Below, piece by piece: positions 22,720-34,195 of a DNA stretch of 64,000 nt. A program made the position numbers and the translations under genes. The stretch lies in the NCBI GenBank assembly GCA_014529385.2, contig CM043944.1:74521884-74585883 (forward strand). Reading direction: 5' to 3'. Under the pieces are notes generated by a model. It was not told the DNA's origin. It did not search any database and saw only the letters and a list, made by a program, of their open reading frames with translations. This DNA comes from Adiantum capillus-veneris. Lineage: Eukaryota > Streptophyta > Polypodiopsida > Polypodiales > Pteridaceae. Position 1 is the stretch's first letter; every line of letters starts with the position of its first letter.

Positions 22720-24640
22720 TAGCCCAATGACTTGCTCAATGATTTGATTAAAAAATGTGATAAAAACCCTAAACGCACGCACATTATTTACAATGAAAAA
22801 GCAAGCCTAGTCATTGTGCCAGGGTGTTTTTGTGGGGTGAAGTGGCTTCTTAAAATATTTTATGAGAGCTGAAAAAACGGCTACTATCACTGCTTACCTA
22901 GTGATGGTGTTGTGCGAGAATTGCATGTTATTCATGCTGCTGCTGCTGTAGAGGCCGAACAAGAGTTTGGCTTGAAAGTAAAGGGTGAATACAAATTATC
23001 ACGGCTCACAGATACAGTGATAAGGGATGCCTATCGCTAGTTTCTTGAGGCAATTTCGCTGCAAAGCAAAACGTATACGATTTCGACCAAAGCACGCAAT
23101 GTGTTGCATTCGGCCAACCTTGGGCCGGTGGCGTGGGCAACGATCATTAGGGAACGGTTGCTAGCAGAGTGCCAAAGAGTGGTGGCACAGATGGGGCATA
23201 TTACTCCAACAAATACCAAAGTCATCCAACTACATACGTTGGTGTTTCCGTTGAGGAAAGTTTTCCCTCTCACCCTTCGCCCTCTGTGTCACTTTCAAGA
23301 TGACAGATTTTTAGTACGTGGTATAATTACGCCATTGCCACAAACTTAGAGTCAGGAAGTGCTTGTTGTGCGGGTAGCTCAAATCTCTGCTCGCATAGTG
23401 GATATGCCAGGTACATTGGCTGCAGTGGTAGCCTCTAGTGCACAAGAGATGGTCACTGCAAGAACATCGAACCAAAAGCGAGGTCGAGAGGAGAACCTGT
23501 TTTCCACACCACCTCCTGCTACAACATCCGCCTTGCGGGACGATTTCGTTGTTGTGTGCTGGAGACGCACAATGCAGGAAAGGGCGACAACCTCCACTCT
23601 AGCTGGGACAGGCTCTTCGGCTGTAAATACTTCCTGGCAACCAAAAAAATCTGGCATTACTATCACCGCTGCTCCGACGGTGGGCACACTTCCAAAAGTT
23701 TTGCCTTGGGAGAGGACTACCGCAAACCCCTCTGATCAGCTCCACGCATGCAGAACATTTTTACAGCGTCTTACAGAGTCTTTATGTGCGGCCTGGCCAG
23801 CACTCACAACTGAGGCGCACGTCACTGAGCTGGAAACATAGGTAACGGCTTTGCAGGCTAGCATCACCAATTTAACAAATCAAAATGTAGCATTAACTCC
23901 GACAACTCAATGGAAAACTGAAGAAATCCAGACACTGAGGGAGGCTAACTCTGTGTTTTTTGCTTCTATTCAAGAGGAATTTCTTCAATTGCAAATGCAG
24001 AATAACCTTGCCACTTACTTAGCATCTCATCCTGGTGATGTGATGGTTAACATGAATGATCTGGATGCCTTAGTAGTGGAGATGCAGCCGATCTCTACAG
24101 TTTTTTGGAGACTCAAATGCAGAGTTGGAGATCAAGGCTGTCTACCAAGGTGATAACACAACAACCAACTCAATAGGTTGTGATGATACAACCTAAGCCA
24201 TTCAATAATGACAGAGGTAAGAATATTGTCCCAAAAGGTTTTGATATTGCTGATTGGGCAAAAGCTACAGTAGATTGTGATGAGGCCCAGGCTCATGTCT
24301 CTCGTTTCCAGTGAGTGATTCATTGCCTTCGTAAGGAGCGACGCAAAGTATGTTTTTGGGTGGAGACTTTGGCTCATTCATTCTCCCTCAGTCTTTCGCC
24401 ATGTCCTCCTTTTTTGCTTGCACTAAACAGATACTTGTCTCATTATTATCCTTTGCATACTCCTCTTGCTCCCTTGCCATAGGGACCTCAGTCTATCTCT
24501 TTGCCAACACAAATCATTCCAAGGGATCCTTGGCCGGAGCAATGTGAGATAGATCCATTGCTATTGGCCGAGGTGTATTGGGCTCATCACCAAGATTTTT
24601 AGGGATCTATCTATATCGACTTTTACTCCTCACTAGAGCA
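22720..24640 (+). pseudogene. post-integrase coding-like region of the gypsy element, part 2
   Basis: One plus-strand frame can be followed from about 22720 to 24150 with only four stops (near 22873, 23040, 23347 and 23839). It begins PNDLLNDLIKKCDKNPKRT and reads on through VIVPGCFCGVKWLLKIFYES, GPVAWATIIRERLLAECQRV and TNLTNQNVALTPTTQW. After a frame change near 24150, coding sense continues (GFDIADWAKATVDCDEAQAH) to about 24330 and perhaps 24640. It is rich in Gln and Thr with a possible coiled coil near 23850-23990. No known domain, signal peptide or membrane span was seen. It is probably the element's third gene, split from 16930-17310. Confidence 0.5.
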
Positions 24641-24718
24641 GGTGGAGGAATAGAAACCGGAACCTTTGACATAGAGGAGCTAAGGTGTGGGTTTGCGCAA
24701 TCCATTGTGCGTGCCAGG

Positions 24719-25101
24719 TGTTAAGGCATAAGCGGCACAGTGCGGTCTTGTGGAGGTTTGGACATTGTGGACTAGGAGTCATGCGGCTTTGAGACAATTC
24801 TTCATAGGATATCATGAGACATGACGAGGTTTTGCACCATTCCTGATCTGCGCAGGAGCAGCGGTTGTATATGGAGGGGCATACCAGTCTTTGGGGATAT
24901 CTCTAATATTCATGTTATCAATATATCTTCCCTCTTGTACTCTGTGTTCGATTGCATATCAATGAAGAAGACGGTGTTCTATTTCTGTAACTTGTCTTCT
25001 GTTCTGCCTTCCTGTGTTTTGATGTTCATATAATGTAAGGCAATGTGAGGGTAATCATTCCCATAATGCTTATTTGTCCTCTGCGGGCAATAGACATTCC
25101 A
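24719..25101 (+). repeat. gypsy 3' LTR, 383 bp
   Basis: TGTTAAGGCATAAGC to ...AGACATTCCA, then the target duplicate TTGTT at 25102-25106. Confidence 0.9.
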
Positions 25102-25349
25102 TTGTTCATGTTTACATATGTTTTTCCATCTGATTTTGTAAAGTGGGAGCCAAAGAGTGGGAGCCAATAGTATCCTTCACAGGAGCTTTTGAGGCCATCC
25201 ACACTGAGCTTGGCAAGTTGCTCTATACTGGTTATCAATCCTTTGAGCTTGTGTCGCATGACAAATTTTGTTTATAATCATACTTACGTCACACCTAGGT
25301 GAAATGGATATGGTAATCTATCTCTGGTTCACTCACCGACCTTGGAGAG

Positions 25350-25950
25350 TTTGGAATGGCCTAAGCCAAACAGTGCCTTGATCGCAGCAACCCAAAGGAG
25401 AATCGAGGTGGATGTGCAAGCAGCAATGAAATGCACCTATGGTTTCCATAAAGCCATGGTAACATGGTTTATGTCTCTTCGTGTGTTTCTGTTTATATTT
25501 TGACTATAGAGTGTTCACAAGACACCAACAATACGGTGGACTTGCAAAGGGAGAAGTGCGATCAATGGGTTTCTTGCAGCTGGATAGGAAACTAAGGTGG
25601 TCAACCACCAAGGAGATAGAATCAAGTGCTCTATAGTTGCTGACAAGGTGGTGTTTATGTACCATATTGCGAAGCTAAGCTTGTCGATGGTATTTCCATA
25701 TAGAAGATGGAAGCTGAGGACGATGAGAGAATGGGAGGCACTAGACTCAGTGGTTACTACTAGAGAATCACTTGACATGCAAATACATCTCCACGGTGAT
25801 GCAGTGCACCACATTATAGTGAATAATAAATGGAATCTCAGTCACCTTCGCGAGTATCTAAATCTCAGATATACCTTGCCCAAGCAATATCTCTTTGTAA
25901 TTATTGAAAAGATTTTTCGCATCCATCAGGCTGCCGAGGGAAGCATCTGG
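25350..25950 (+). pseudogene. unrecognised coding-like fragment
   Basis: Two coding-like pieces on the plus strand: about 25375-25460 (ALIAATQRRIEVDVQAAMK) and 25520-25950 (SIVADKVVFMYHIAKLSL; NKWNLSHLREYLNLRYTLP). The second is open for about 130 codons after an in-frame TAG near 25580. I do not recognise the family. The sequence between the gypsy element and the hairpin element may be a disrupted host gene. Low confidence that it was ever translated. Confidence 0.3.
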
Positions 25951-25959
25951 ATGATGATT

Positions 25960-26200
25960 TTTCAAAACGGGGCATACAAGGGGGTGTACGGGGTCAAGAA
26001 GACCAAGTCACGCATTGGCGGCGCCGGGCGGGGTCAGACGGGGCAAAAAAACCCGGCCAGAATTTCTCCCTACACGTCGTGGCGCACATGGATTTTTTTT
26101 GCCCTGTCCAACCCCGCTTGGTGCCGTCGATGCATTACCTGGTCTTCTTGACCCCGTACCCCCCCCCGTCGGCCTGTTTCGCAAAATTATCACCGAGACG
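25960..26200. mobile_element. hairpin MITE-like fold-back element
   Basis: Two arms of about 90-100 bp (25962-26052 and 26095-26196) are inverted copies. Left GGGTCAAGAAGACCA pairs with right TGGTCTTCTTGACC, and GCATTGGCGGCGCC pairs with GGTGCCGTCGATGC. The loop is ~42 bp. Base composition is much more G+C-rich than the flanks. Target duplication was not established. Confidence 0.7.
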
Positions 26201-26743
26201 TGCCCCCTAGTTGCCCGGTTGCTGCATGTTTGAGGTTTTGTGCATGTGTGTGCCTCGGGTGATGAGCCGAGAGCCATGATGGTCAATTTAAATTTAACAC
26301 ATCCAACAATTCTAATAATTATAAAAAACAATGTACAAATTAAAATTGAACAATTGCACGGAATGGTAGAAATTCACCATTTGATATTATAAAAAAAGAT
26401 TACAAATCTCATGAAGAGAGAGTACATGGGATAAACTACATCTTATGAAGGCATCCTTAATTTCTTAAATTTATTGCTAAAGATAAATCCGTATTTTTTA
26501 ATGTTATATGCTTTGCATGTACCATACAGGAGACACCATCCTGAAAAAAATGCACCAAAATGTCTTCGCGGCGGCATCCTGTAGGGCCAGTAAAGCTGTG
26601 CGTTGTATTCTTGTTGCAGAGTTTCTATATTCAATGATCATCTCTCTCACCACCCGAGAGAAGGCCAATTTGGGTATGATTGGCTCAGTGCTCTTTTGAT
26701 ATTTTTTGATCTCATGCAGGTCCACTGTACCTCGCTTCCATCT
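26201..26743. other. no feature recognised
   Basis: AT-rich spacer. Short frames only. Confidence 0.5.
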
Positions 26744-27709
26744 CTAATTTTTTTGTGTTGTTGTTGGTGGTGGAGGAGCCGCCTGCGTGGCCCATTGAGG
26801 AGGATCATCTTTATATTTTTTCCTCCTCTCCTCTTGGGTTTGTTGCTCTTTAGGTGTCACCTTGTCCCTTTTTCTTTTGCACATTGCTTGGCTCTCTGAG
26901 GGACTCTTCGAAGGCCTTGATCTCCCAACCTTTGCTTGTTGGTTGGCTTGAGCTCTATCTTGTGCTGCCTTTCTCTCTCTCTTTGCTCGTGCTTGTAAGT
27001 TGGCCAAATGAGCTCTTTTGGACTCAACTCTCTGCCTTTCCTCTTGCTCTCTCTGTCTTCTTTGCTCTTCTTGTACTCTAAGTGATTCCTTCTCAACCGC
27101 CTCTTTCTTTTCCTTCTCCCTTTTCCTTTTCCTCCTCTTTTCCTCTTTTGCTATAAAAACCAGGTCACGTGGTATAACCTTCATTACTCTTTCTTTGATT
27201 TGCGGTGGAAACGTTTGTGGCGTAGTAGTTGGGGTGTCCTGAGCAGCAGTGGTTATGGCAGGAGGTGATTGCGACGATTGATTTTCAAGCTTACCTTGAT
27301 ATTCTTCTTCTGTTTCTCTAGTTTCTTGTGTTTCTCTCTGAAGTGTTGAAATCGTTGGGGGATCTGGTAGAGGTGTGCAATTGGCATGGGTTATATTGCC
27401 GAGACCTCCAAATGTGTATCGCATGTTACTTAGATCATCTGGATTTGATGGTTGGGGAGGCTCTTGGGTGTTTGGAGCGGGCTGGGTTGATGGGTTATCC
27501 ACTTGTGGTTGAGGATATGGATTTGAAGATGTAGATTCTACATGGGGTTCGGGCTGTGGATTTTCTGCGGTGTGAGGGGTTATGGTGGTATTGTTGTGGG
27601 TAGTGCCAGTCTGCTCGTGTGAATCATCCATGTGGTGCAAGATGTGAGTCCATGTGCGTTTGTGCTCAAGTGGATCTTCTAGAATGTGAAAACAAGAAAT
27701 GAACTTCAA
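26744..27709 (-). CDS. low-complexity proline-rich/charged coiled-coil protein, uncharacterised
   Basis: Open frame of 321 codons without interruption. Residues ~30-150 are rich in Pro, Thr, Asn, Gln and Ser (DNPSTQPAPNTQEPPQPSN). Residues ~185-295 are strongly charged and Arg/Lys/Glu/Gln-rich (EEKRRKRKREKEKKEAVEK), predicting a long helix or coiled coil. The C-terminus is a proline run. No catalytic motif or known domain is visible. It lies downstream of, and on the same strand as, the transposase-like gene at 28.3 kb and the CACTA transposase, so it could be an accessory transposon protein. A spurious frame in low-complexity sequence remains possible. The first codons may be intronic: coding sense looks better from about residue 27. 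Confidence 0.45.
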   Translation of the reverse strand: MKFISCFHILEDPLEHKRTWTHILHHMDDSHEQTGTTHNNTTITPHTAENPQPEPHVESTSSNPYPQPQVDNPSTQPAPNTQEPPQPSNPDDLSNMRYTFGGLGNITHANCTPLPDPPTISTLQRETQETRETEEEYQGKLENQSSQSPPAITTAAQDTPTTTPQTFPPQIKERVMKVIPRDLVFIAKEEKRRKRKREKEKKEAVEKESLRVQEEQRRQREQEERQRVESKRAHLANLQARAKRERKAAQDRAQANQQAKVGRSRPSKSPSESQAMCKRKRDKVTPKEQQTQEERRKKYKDDPPQWATQAAPPPPTTTQKN

Positions 27710-28345
27710 GTTGTAAGTTTTGACTTATAAAGTACTAAATTTTTAAAAAAACTTTAAAACTCAATAATACCATTAAAAATAAAAAATAACTCCAAAACTG
27801 TTGAAATTTGCTACATGGAACCACTGATTAGGGCGTTAAAAAATCACGTGGCATTAAAATGTATGCTTAATATGAAAATGGTTAGTCTCAGAAATTTACT
27901 GGTTTTCCATCCAACTTCTTTCATTTCATCCCCTTGTCACCAACCACCGTCGAACTTGATCTTTTGCACTAGAAGCATGATATGATTGCGATCACCTCAC
28001 TCTAACCACTTTCTCTATTCTACGTTTCAAGCTTCTTTGTACTCTTGTCTTCCTCCTTTCTCTCCCTGCTAAAACTCTGTAGAACCAATTGAACATTTCG
28101 TGTAGGGCATTTCTCTTTTTCCTCCCACCTCCATGCCTTGTATTTTTAAAATACACTGCTTTTGCTTGATAGTATGAGCGCTCCATTCCTTGGCTACTCT
28201 AGATGCCCAATGAATCGAGAAAAAATGAGCTATGAGCAAAAAGAATGTGCTGCAAAAATATAAAACTTTAGTTTAAACACTGTTTTTTTTCACTGCAAAG
28301 ACAAAGTGTTCAATCCACCATGTAATGTGTTATGTGTATCTCTCC
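27710..28345. other. no gene recognised
   Basis: A basic 64-codon minus-strand frame (27992-28186) and an overlapping alternative (KEWSAHTIKQKQ) are the only hints. They could be an exon remnant. Confidence 0.35.
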
Positions 28346-29497
28346 CTAGGCATCCACCATTTGCACTGTGAAACTATTGATTACAAACTTTGAAGTGGAT
28401 ACCTCAATAGAAGTTAGATTTGCCTTTTCAAGAAAACAAAAAACGTCATCTACAGACTGCCACACAACAACATGCTTAATTCCTAGGGCTGCTTTGTTAC
28501 CTCTGTAGGTGGTAATGTCACACATCTTTTTCCACAATTGAAACTCATTGGGACTTTGGGAGTTAGAATAGTCTAAAACCATATGCCTAGCTTTACTACC
28601 ACCTATACATATTTTATTAGGATGATCATGTGTACTTCCAAATGCCTTCATGTGCTTTGATAGCTCTACTACACCCCCATGCAAGCCAACACTTGATAGA
28701 ATAGATTCAAGTTCTCTGATACACTCTTTCCTTGTTTTTGCAAGCTCCATATTCCAAGCATAAATAATACAGAGCATAAGCAACTTGTCAAGAATTCGTA
28801 GACGAGCATGAATAGTGCACACATGCACATTTATCAAAGGAATCAATATGGATCATCCATGTCTCGATAAAGGGGTACACTTTGGTTACAACTAAGGATA
28901 CCTTGAAACCATTGTTGTAGTGCTTTACCCATTCAGTTGTGTAGTGCTCACATCTTTCACAAGATTGACTGCAGCTTTGCCACCCTTACCCTTACCTTTG
29001 CCCTCAGTTCCTAATAAGACATTCCTGTGCAACAATAAATGCATGGAAAGAGGGTCATTGCACCTTGCTTGCATCCTAACATACACTTGAGGGTTTTCAA
29101 GTCTCCTGCCAAATGCCACTCCACTTGGAACATACCCAGACTTGAAACCTGCAATCGTCGTCCTTCTTGTTGTTGCCAAATGACGTCAACGATTGGAGTG
29201 TGATTAAAATACCATTTGACAGACTCATGTGTCTCATGTGGGAGATGAAGATCTGCCAGCCACCAAATACTTTTCTCGGATTGAACACCTAAACAGGTGT
29301 TTCCCTTTATCGCTGGCATTTAGCTCAACATCGACACCCACCAAGGCTTTATGAATAAGCGTAACGCTTACCCTTCTGAGCCGTTGACCTTTGACAATCT
29401 GGCACTCATCAAGCTTCATCACAAAAATAACTTTGCCATCACACTCTTCCTGTGTCAACCCATAAAATTTGATCATTGACTCTTGGAGCTTCAACAA
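28346..29497 (-). pseudogene. transposase-like protein fragment (DDE/RNase H-like, family not identified)
   Basis: Three minus-strand pieces follow in order. The first is VIFVMKLDECQIVKGQRLRRV (29.4 kb). The second, from another frame, is SVKWYFNHTPI then WHLAGDLKTLKCMLGC and FPCIYC (29.2-29.0 kb). The third is VHVCTIHARLRILDKLLM with a C-terminal helix-rich segment ending at a stop at 28346. The pattern D-L-K-x-L followed by a glycine, a P-C-x-x-C pair and a downstream H-x-x-x-R-I resembles uncharacterised cut-and-paste transposase-like proteins of other eukaryotes. That comparison is from memory. Two frame changes make it non-functional. It stops being coding-like exactly where the CACTA motif begins at 29498. 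Confidence 0.4.
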
Positions 29498-29502
29498 CAC
29501 TA

Positions 29503-30046
29503 TGGGAGAATGCTGCTGTTACCGCACAACATTATCGCATAAGATGAGAGAGAGAGCTTCAAGAAAGAGAGAGATTGTATGTTGCAGCCCTGCTGGCGCG
29601 TTTTCCATTTTTTTCCGTGAGAATTACCACAATTATTACCGCACATATAGCCGCCCATATTACCGCAATAGAAAAATTCTCCAGGCAGCCCATTCCTCTC
29701 CCACTTTTCCCTTTCTATAAATCCTATTCTATTTTGTTACTTTTCAGAAATTGGTACCCCCTTTTTGCATGGAGTGTAAGAAATCCCATCCTCATTGGGA
29801 TTTTTAGTACCTCTCCTCTCTTTGCTTGCCTCATCTCTTGGTATGATTCTCCTACTCTACTCATTTGTACTCCATGAGATTCTATAAACAAAAATATTTT
29901 GTTTCCACCTCAAAATCTGTCAACTATGCATTCATATGGAATGGCAACCGCATGATGATCAAAATTGTATTGTCTTGTGTTCATAAACAAATAGCCCTTT
30001 TGTACAGCATAAGTAGAGAAAGAAGACAAAATCCAAAAGATATTTA
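29503..30046. other. subterminal repeat cluster and non-coding end of the CACTA element
   Basis: TACCGC occurs near 29520, 29637 and 29660, with CCGCCC near 29651. A TATA-like CTATAAATCC lies near 29715. No gene is seen. Confidence 0.4.
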
Positions 30047-30792
30047 TTAATTTTCATCCTCCAAGAGATCTGTACAAGTGCTTACATCCATGTCCAACCC
30101 CATGGTAGCTAAATCAACAAATAAATCTTTTACAGCCTCTCCTATTGAATCATCATCATCCTCTCCATCCTCGTCCTCCTCCTCACTATGGTTGGTTATT
30201 GGGAATGGTTGGTTCTCCTCGACCTCAACTGCATCATCATCATTGGCGTCTTCTTGAGATGGTATGGTGGGATCTGCCAAAGTCTCTATGTTCGTATCTG
30301 CAAAGATAGATCTGCTCCGTGGTGTGACTGGAATAACATACCAAAGTCGTCTTCGATACATACAAAGCACATAAAACACCTGTAGGTCATAGAGCAAACA
30401 ACAACATGAATGTAGTTTTATATGTATCATATAATGTTTTAGTGAGTTGCACATGGACTTTACCTGCTCACAACTACTAGGTTGCACCAAGTTGTCGGTC
30501 TTCCAGTGATGAAATTGCCCGGAGTCTACCATATAGATCCCATTCTCATGTCTCTTAACCTCACCCGCAAACCATCGGCAGTCAAAGAGATATTTGTGAA
30601 ATGTTCTGAAATCCACTTTGATTATCCTATCTATTGTTCCACATTCCCTCACCTCTTGTGTTGTCGTGTCAAAGTTGCCCATAACTCCACTATCGTGAGT
30701 GGTTCAACGCTCATCTATCTTGCGGGTTCGAAAATGATGTCCTTCGGACCACATAGAGTTGAATGTGAAGGCTTGCAAAAACCAATAAGATA

Positions 30793-30845
<53 letters not shown>

Positions 30846-33800
30846 ACACATACACACACACACACACACACTCACACACTCGCACACACATACTAAACAC
30901 TTTGAGTATATTACCCTTGGTAGAAATCCTCATGCGTACTCCCATTCTTTAGGGCTTATTTGTTCTCCTTGTGCCTTGGCCTTGGTCATGGCATTGTGTA
31001 TCCACCCAATTGGAATTAGATCAGGGTATTTGGCAAGCTCTTTAGGAAAGGGAGGTGCTCGCCTACCGCCATGCGACCTCTTCCATGCTTCCCTCTCCTT
31101 TTCTCTCGTTGTACGCACCTCCACATACATATCCACCCATTTGCCCATGATGGGAGCATTGAGTAGACAATGGTTGTTGACTATGGCTTGAAATTACCTA
31201 TCCAAAATCAAGAGAGAACCTTTCCCACTTGGAATGTTTGCGTGTTTTTTTGGATCCTCTTCCTCCATCTTTAAACGAGGCAATGATGGGTCTATTGTGA
31301 AAAGATATTGAGAGACATACACAAAAAGCCTGTTGTACAATCCAACCCTGTGCCATGCTTGCCTGAACACATGAAACCATTAGTGATTAAAGTAACCAAT
31401 AAAAAGCGTTTTGAATACAATCCAATCCTAATAAGGTTTAAAGATTAAGATTGATGAATACCTCTTGTTGTGATCGTAGCCTTACAAAGTCTTTCAAGGT
31501 CTTTAGAAACCTCTCAAGAAAGAACATCCACCTGGAGTGAACCACACCACAAATGGCTATCTCCTCAACAAGATGGAGCAATAGGTGAACTTGGCTAACA
31601 AGGATAGAACGTGGGAATGCATCCTCAATAGCACAAGTTTCTTTAATCGCTAGAAGTCGAGCCTTGGAATGGCTGAAACTTCGATTTCTATGGAACTCAC
31701 AAACCTGTAAACCAAAAAACCCTTCATAATCTTCATAGTAAAGTTAGTCTTCAAAGTAAATTTTAGGAGGGAGGATCAAATGTGCTATACCTAACAACTT
31801 CTCCCACCTTGAATATTGCAGTCTTTACCTTCGTGTCCGCAAATCCACTAATGCTAATTGGAAGCACAAACTATTGCACAAACAAAAAGACTTATTAGTA
31901 TCCAGAACCCTAAACCACATACACACACACACACACATTACCTGAATAATCTTGTGCCAATCATGGGATTTGAGTCCATAAAGTTGTGTGGATCCTCCTT
32001 TCTTAGTTTTAGTGAAGGCACCCTTGAGTGAACGCATATAACCTGTTGGAGTACGGATGGATGCAATGACTTGTTTCATCCGCTCTTGATCCACCCTTGA
32101 TAGAATCCAATGTGCCTTTGGAAGAACCATCTTCCCCCGAGGCCCCATGCGAGGTGTGGCCAAAGGAGGGAGCCTCATTATGGCCCTCATGTCCTCTCTA
32201 GCCCCCAATGAATCTTTCTTGCCTACTATGTGATCCCATATAGCTTGCCCAACATTTTTGAACACATGCATTGGATCCAATAGGTGTTGAATTTTCAATG
32301 AAGCCCAATAGGGTAGTGATAAGAAAATAGAGTACCTAGACATATCCCTAGGTGGATCATTGGGAGGAGGCAATGTGTTGTGATGCTTGTTCCAATGTCT
32401 TGCCCAATCGGCCATGGTCCAATGGAGTGGCTCCATCCCATTGCACGGTGGAGCATAAGATTGATGTGGGTGGAAAGAAGCAATGGTTATTGGGGTAGAT
32501 CACCTTACCAAGTAGAGCGGGTCTCTCTGTCATGAGTGAGGGTCCACAAGTTAGGCATGCCCTATGTCCAGATGTCGATAGTCCTACAAAAACAAAAGAC
32601 ATAACTGCATATAAGTGACCAATGCAAAGACATTAAAGAGAGTCACAAAGTATAAGCTTACCAGAAATCTCTCCAAGCCCGGGGTAATCATGCATGGTCC
32701 ACATGAGAATGCACTTGATCATTGTGCGCCGATCACAAAGTGGTTCTTCACCTTGTGTTTTCCTGGGACTAGAAGAGAGAGCAAAATGTTCCCCTTCTTC
32801 GTTGACTCCCATGGTGGAATGTTGTAGTTCACAAAAATCACTGGCCAAGTACTCCATGAGGTAGACCGATGCCCAAATGGGTTTACCCCATCACTAGCCA
32901 GACCAAGCCTCAAGTGACGAGGCCCTTCTCTAAACTCCGGCCATGTTTGCTCAATGTGTTGCCATGACGTCGAGTTAGCCAGCACTCTCATAACCCCATT
33001 GGTGAAGTGATTTGTCATATGCCATGTAAGAAGCTCGCTTGTTCCTTTGGTGCTAAACATGTGCTTGATGCGGGGAATGAGGGGGAAATGACGAAGAACC
33101 TTGTGAGATATTGTGGTTCCTTGAATTCCCTCTTTGTACCTTGATTATCCACACTTGGGGCAAGCATTAAGCCCTACATGTTCATTGCAGAATAGCACGC
33201 AATCATTGACACATGCATGTATGAGATCATAGTCCATCCCAAGCCTTGTCACACCACCTATCGTGCCTTCCTTTAATTTTTTGCAATATGATTGCCTTTA
33301 GGCATCATCTTGCCTAATAGCCTATGACATAATTAAAGAACACTCGTTATTGCATATAACCACAAAAAGAACTCACAACTAACACTTATTACACTTAAAC
33401 ATACCTCAATAGTGCATCGACCCCTGGATTGCTGCGTCCAAACATTGCTTGAATATTCAAGATCTCAAGAGACGCTCGTAATATGGAGTAGGAGCATCCC
33501 TCGTAAAGAGCGGTGTGTGCTGCCTCTAGCAATGAATCTTTGGTTTTTTGGGCGGCTTCTTCACATGCACACTCAGGCTCACACTCATTCGCCGCCTCAT
33601 GTGCAAGAAGATCCTCAACCATATTGTGAAAATGATCTTCCTCCACCTCCATATGGAGAGGGGTGGTGGGGAGATCCCCATATGTGGTGGATGGAGGATG
33701 CGCATGCGCTCGTGTGGACCCACCCACATCGGACGGCGGGTGTGACCCCCCTCCCATGACAGCTTCCTGGCGCAATCGCTCTTCCTTCCTCCTCCCGCAT

Positions 33801-33871
33801 CCGCCCTTGATAACACTCCAATGGGGAGCGACATCAATGGATGCCAAAACCCTCGGATCGCTAGTTTTCAT
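30047..33871 (-). pseudogene. CACTA transposase (TNP2 family), multi-exon, broken
   Basis: Blocks appear in family order on the minus strand. N-terminal region, 33871-33398: ALYEGCSYSILRASLEILN, then donor GTATGT. A cysteine block (HACVNDCVLFCNEHVG, CPKCG then a stop) lies near 33160-33230. The core, 33060-32650, has RLGLASDGVNPFG and TSWSTWPVIFVNYNIPPW. TSGHRACLTCGPS is near 32570, LPYWASLKIQHLLDPMHVF near 32300 and LYGLKSHDWHKIIQ near 31950. A DUF4218-like region (VVHSRWMFFLERFLKTLK) is near 31530 and a DUF4216-like exon at 30682-30047 (DRIIKVDFRTFHKYLFDCRW), with an intron between CEQ and VFYVLCMYRRR. Splice-like GT-AG sites join several blocks. Frameshifts near 32720 and 32430 and a few stops indicate decay. 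The product would bind element ends and excise them. Confidence 0.85.
30795..30870. repeat. (AG)n-(CA)n compound microsatellite
   Basis: About 23 AG units, then CA units, inside the transposase gene region, probably in an intron. Confidence 0.95.
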
Positions 33872-34195
33872 TCGAGCGCGTTTTCTCGGATCGTCTCATA
33901 GTCCATAATCATCCATGTGAGCCAAGCATATATGCCAAAGCCGTGCAATCGCACGCTTACATCATGTACATGGACATGGTAATCTCTCGCTCAACCATCG
34001 AGTTCGTTCCGTGCCAACTGGCGGACCCACGTCATCCCAATCGACCTGCACACATGACCACACACTAAATAAGAAAAAATTAAATAAGAAAAAGAAGAAT
34101 CAAGAATGTTGGTACTGACATGACTGACACTCATTAAAGATAGAGGGGAGGTGGGTACAAGAGGTCATGCAGTTGGCGTAACACATGCAGTCTCA

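Larger units (their letters stand above)
11090..25101 (+). mobile_element. Ty3/gypsy LTR retrotransposon (Athila/Tat-like), decayed, with nested insertions
   Basis: Both ends are fixed. The LTRs at 11090-11475 and 24719-25101 both start TGTTA and end CA. They are flanked by the same five bases, TTGTT, at 11085-11089 and 25102-25106, a target site duplication. Order inside is gag, protease, reverse transcriptase, RNase H, integrase, then a long post-integrase coding-like region, all on the plus strand. This is the Ty3/gypsy order, with no chromodomain seen after integrase. The RT motif FLDGFSGYNQI and the LDDLSVFG box fit the Athila/Tat side. All genes carry several stops and frameshifts. At least two elements sit inside it (17.3-18.8 and 19.5-22.6 kb). 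Confidence 0.9.

Noticed and set aside
23379-23687. Minus-strand 102-codon frame in the gypsy 3' region
   Set aside because: Shadow of the plus-strand coding-like frame, which is longer and continuous with its neighbours.
30841-31191. Plus-strand 116-codon frame opposite the CACTA transposase
   Set aside because: Starts in a (CA)n tract and is antisense to recognisable transposase coding sequence.
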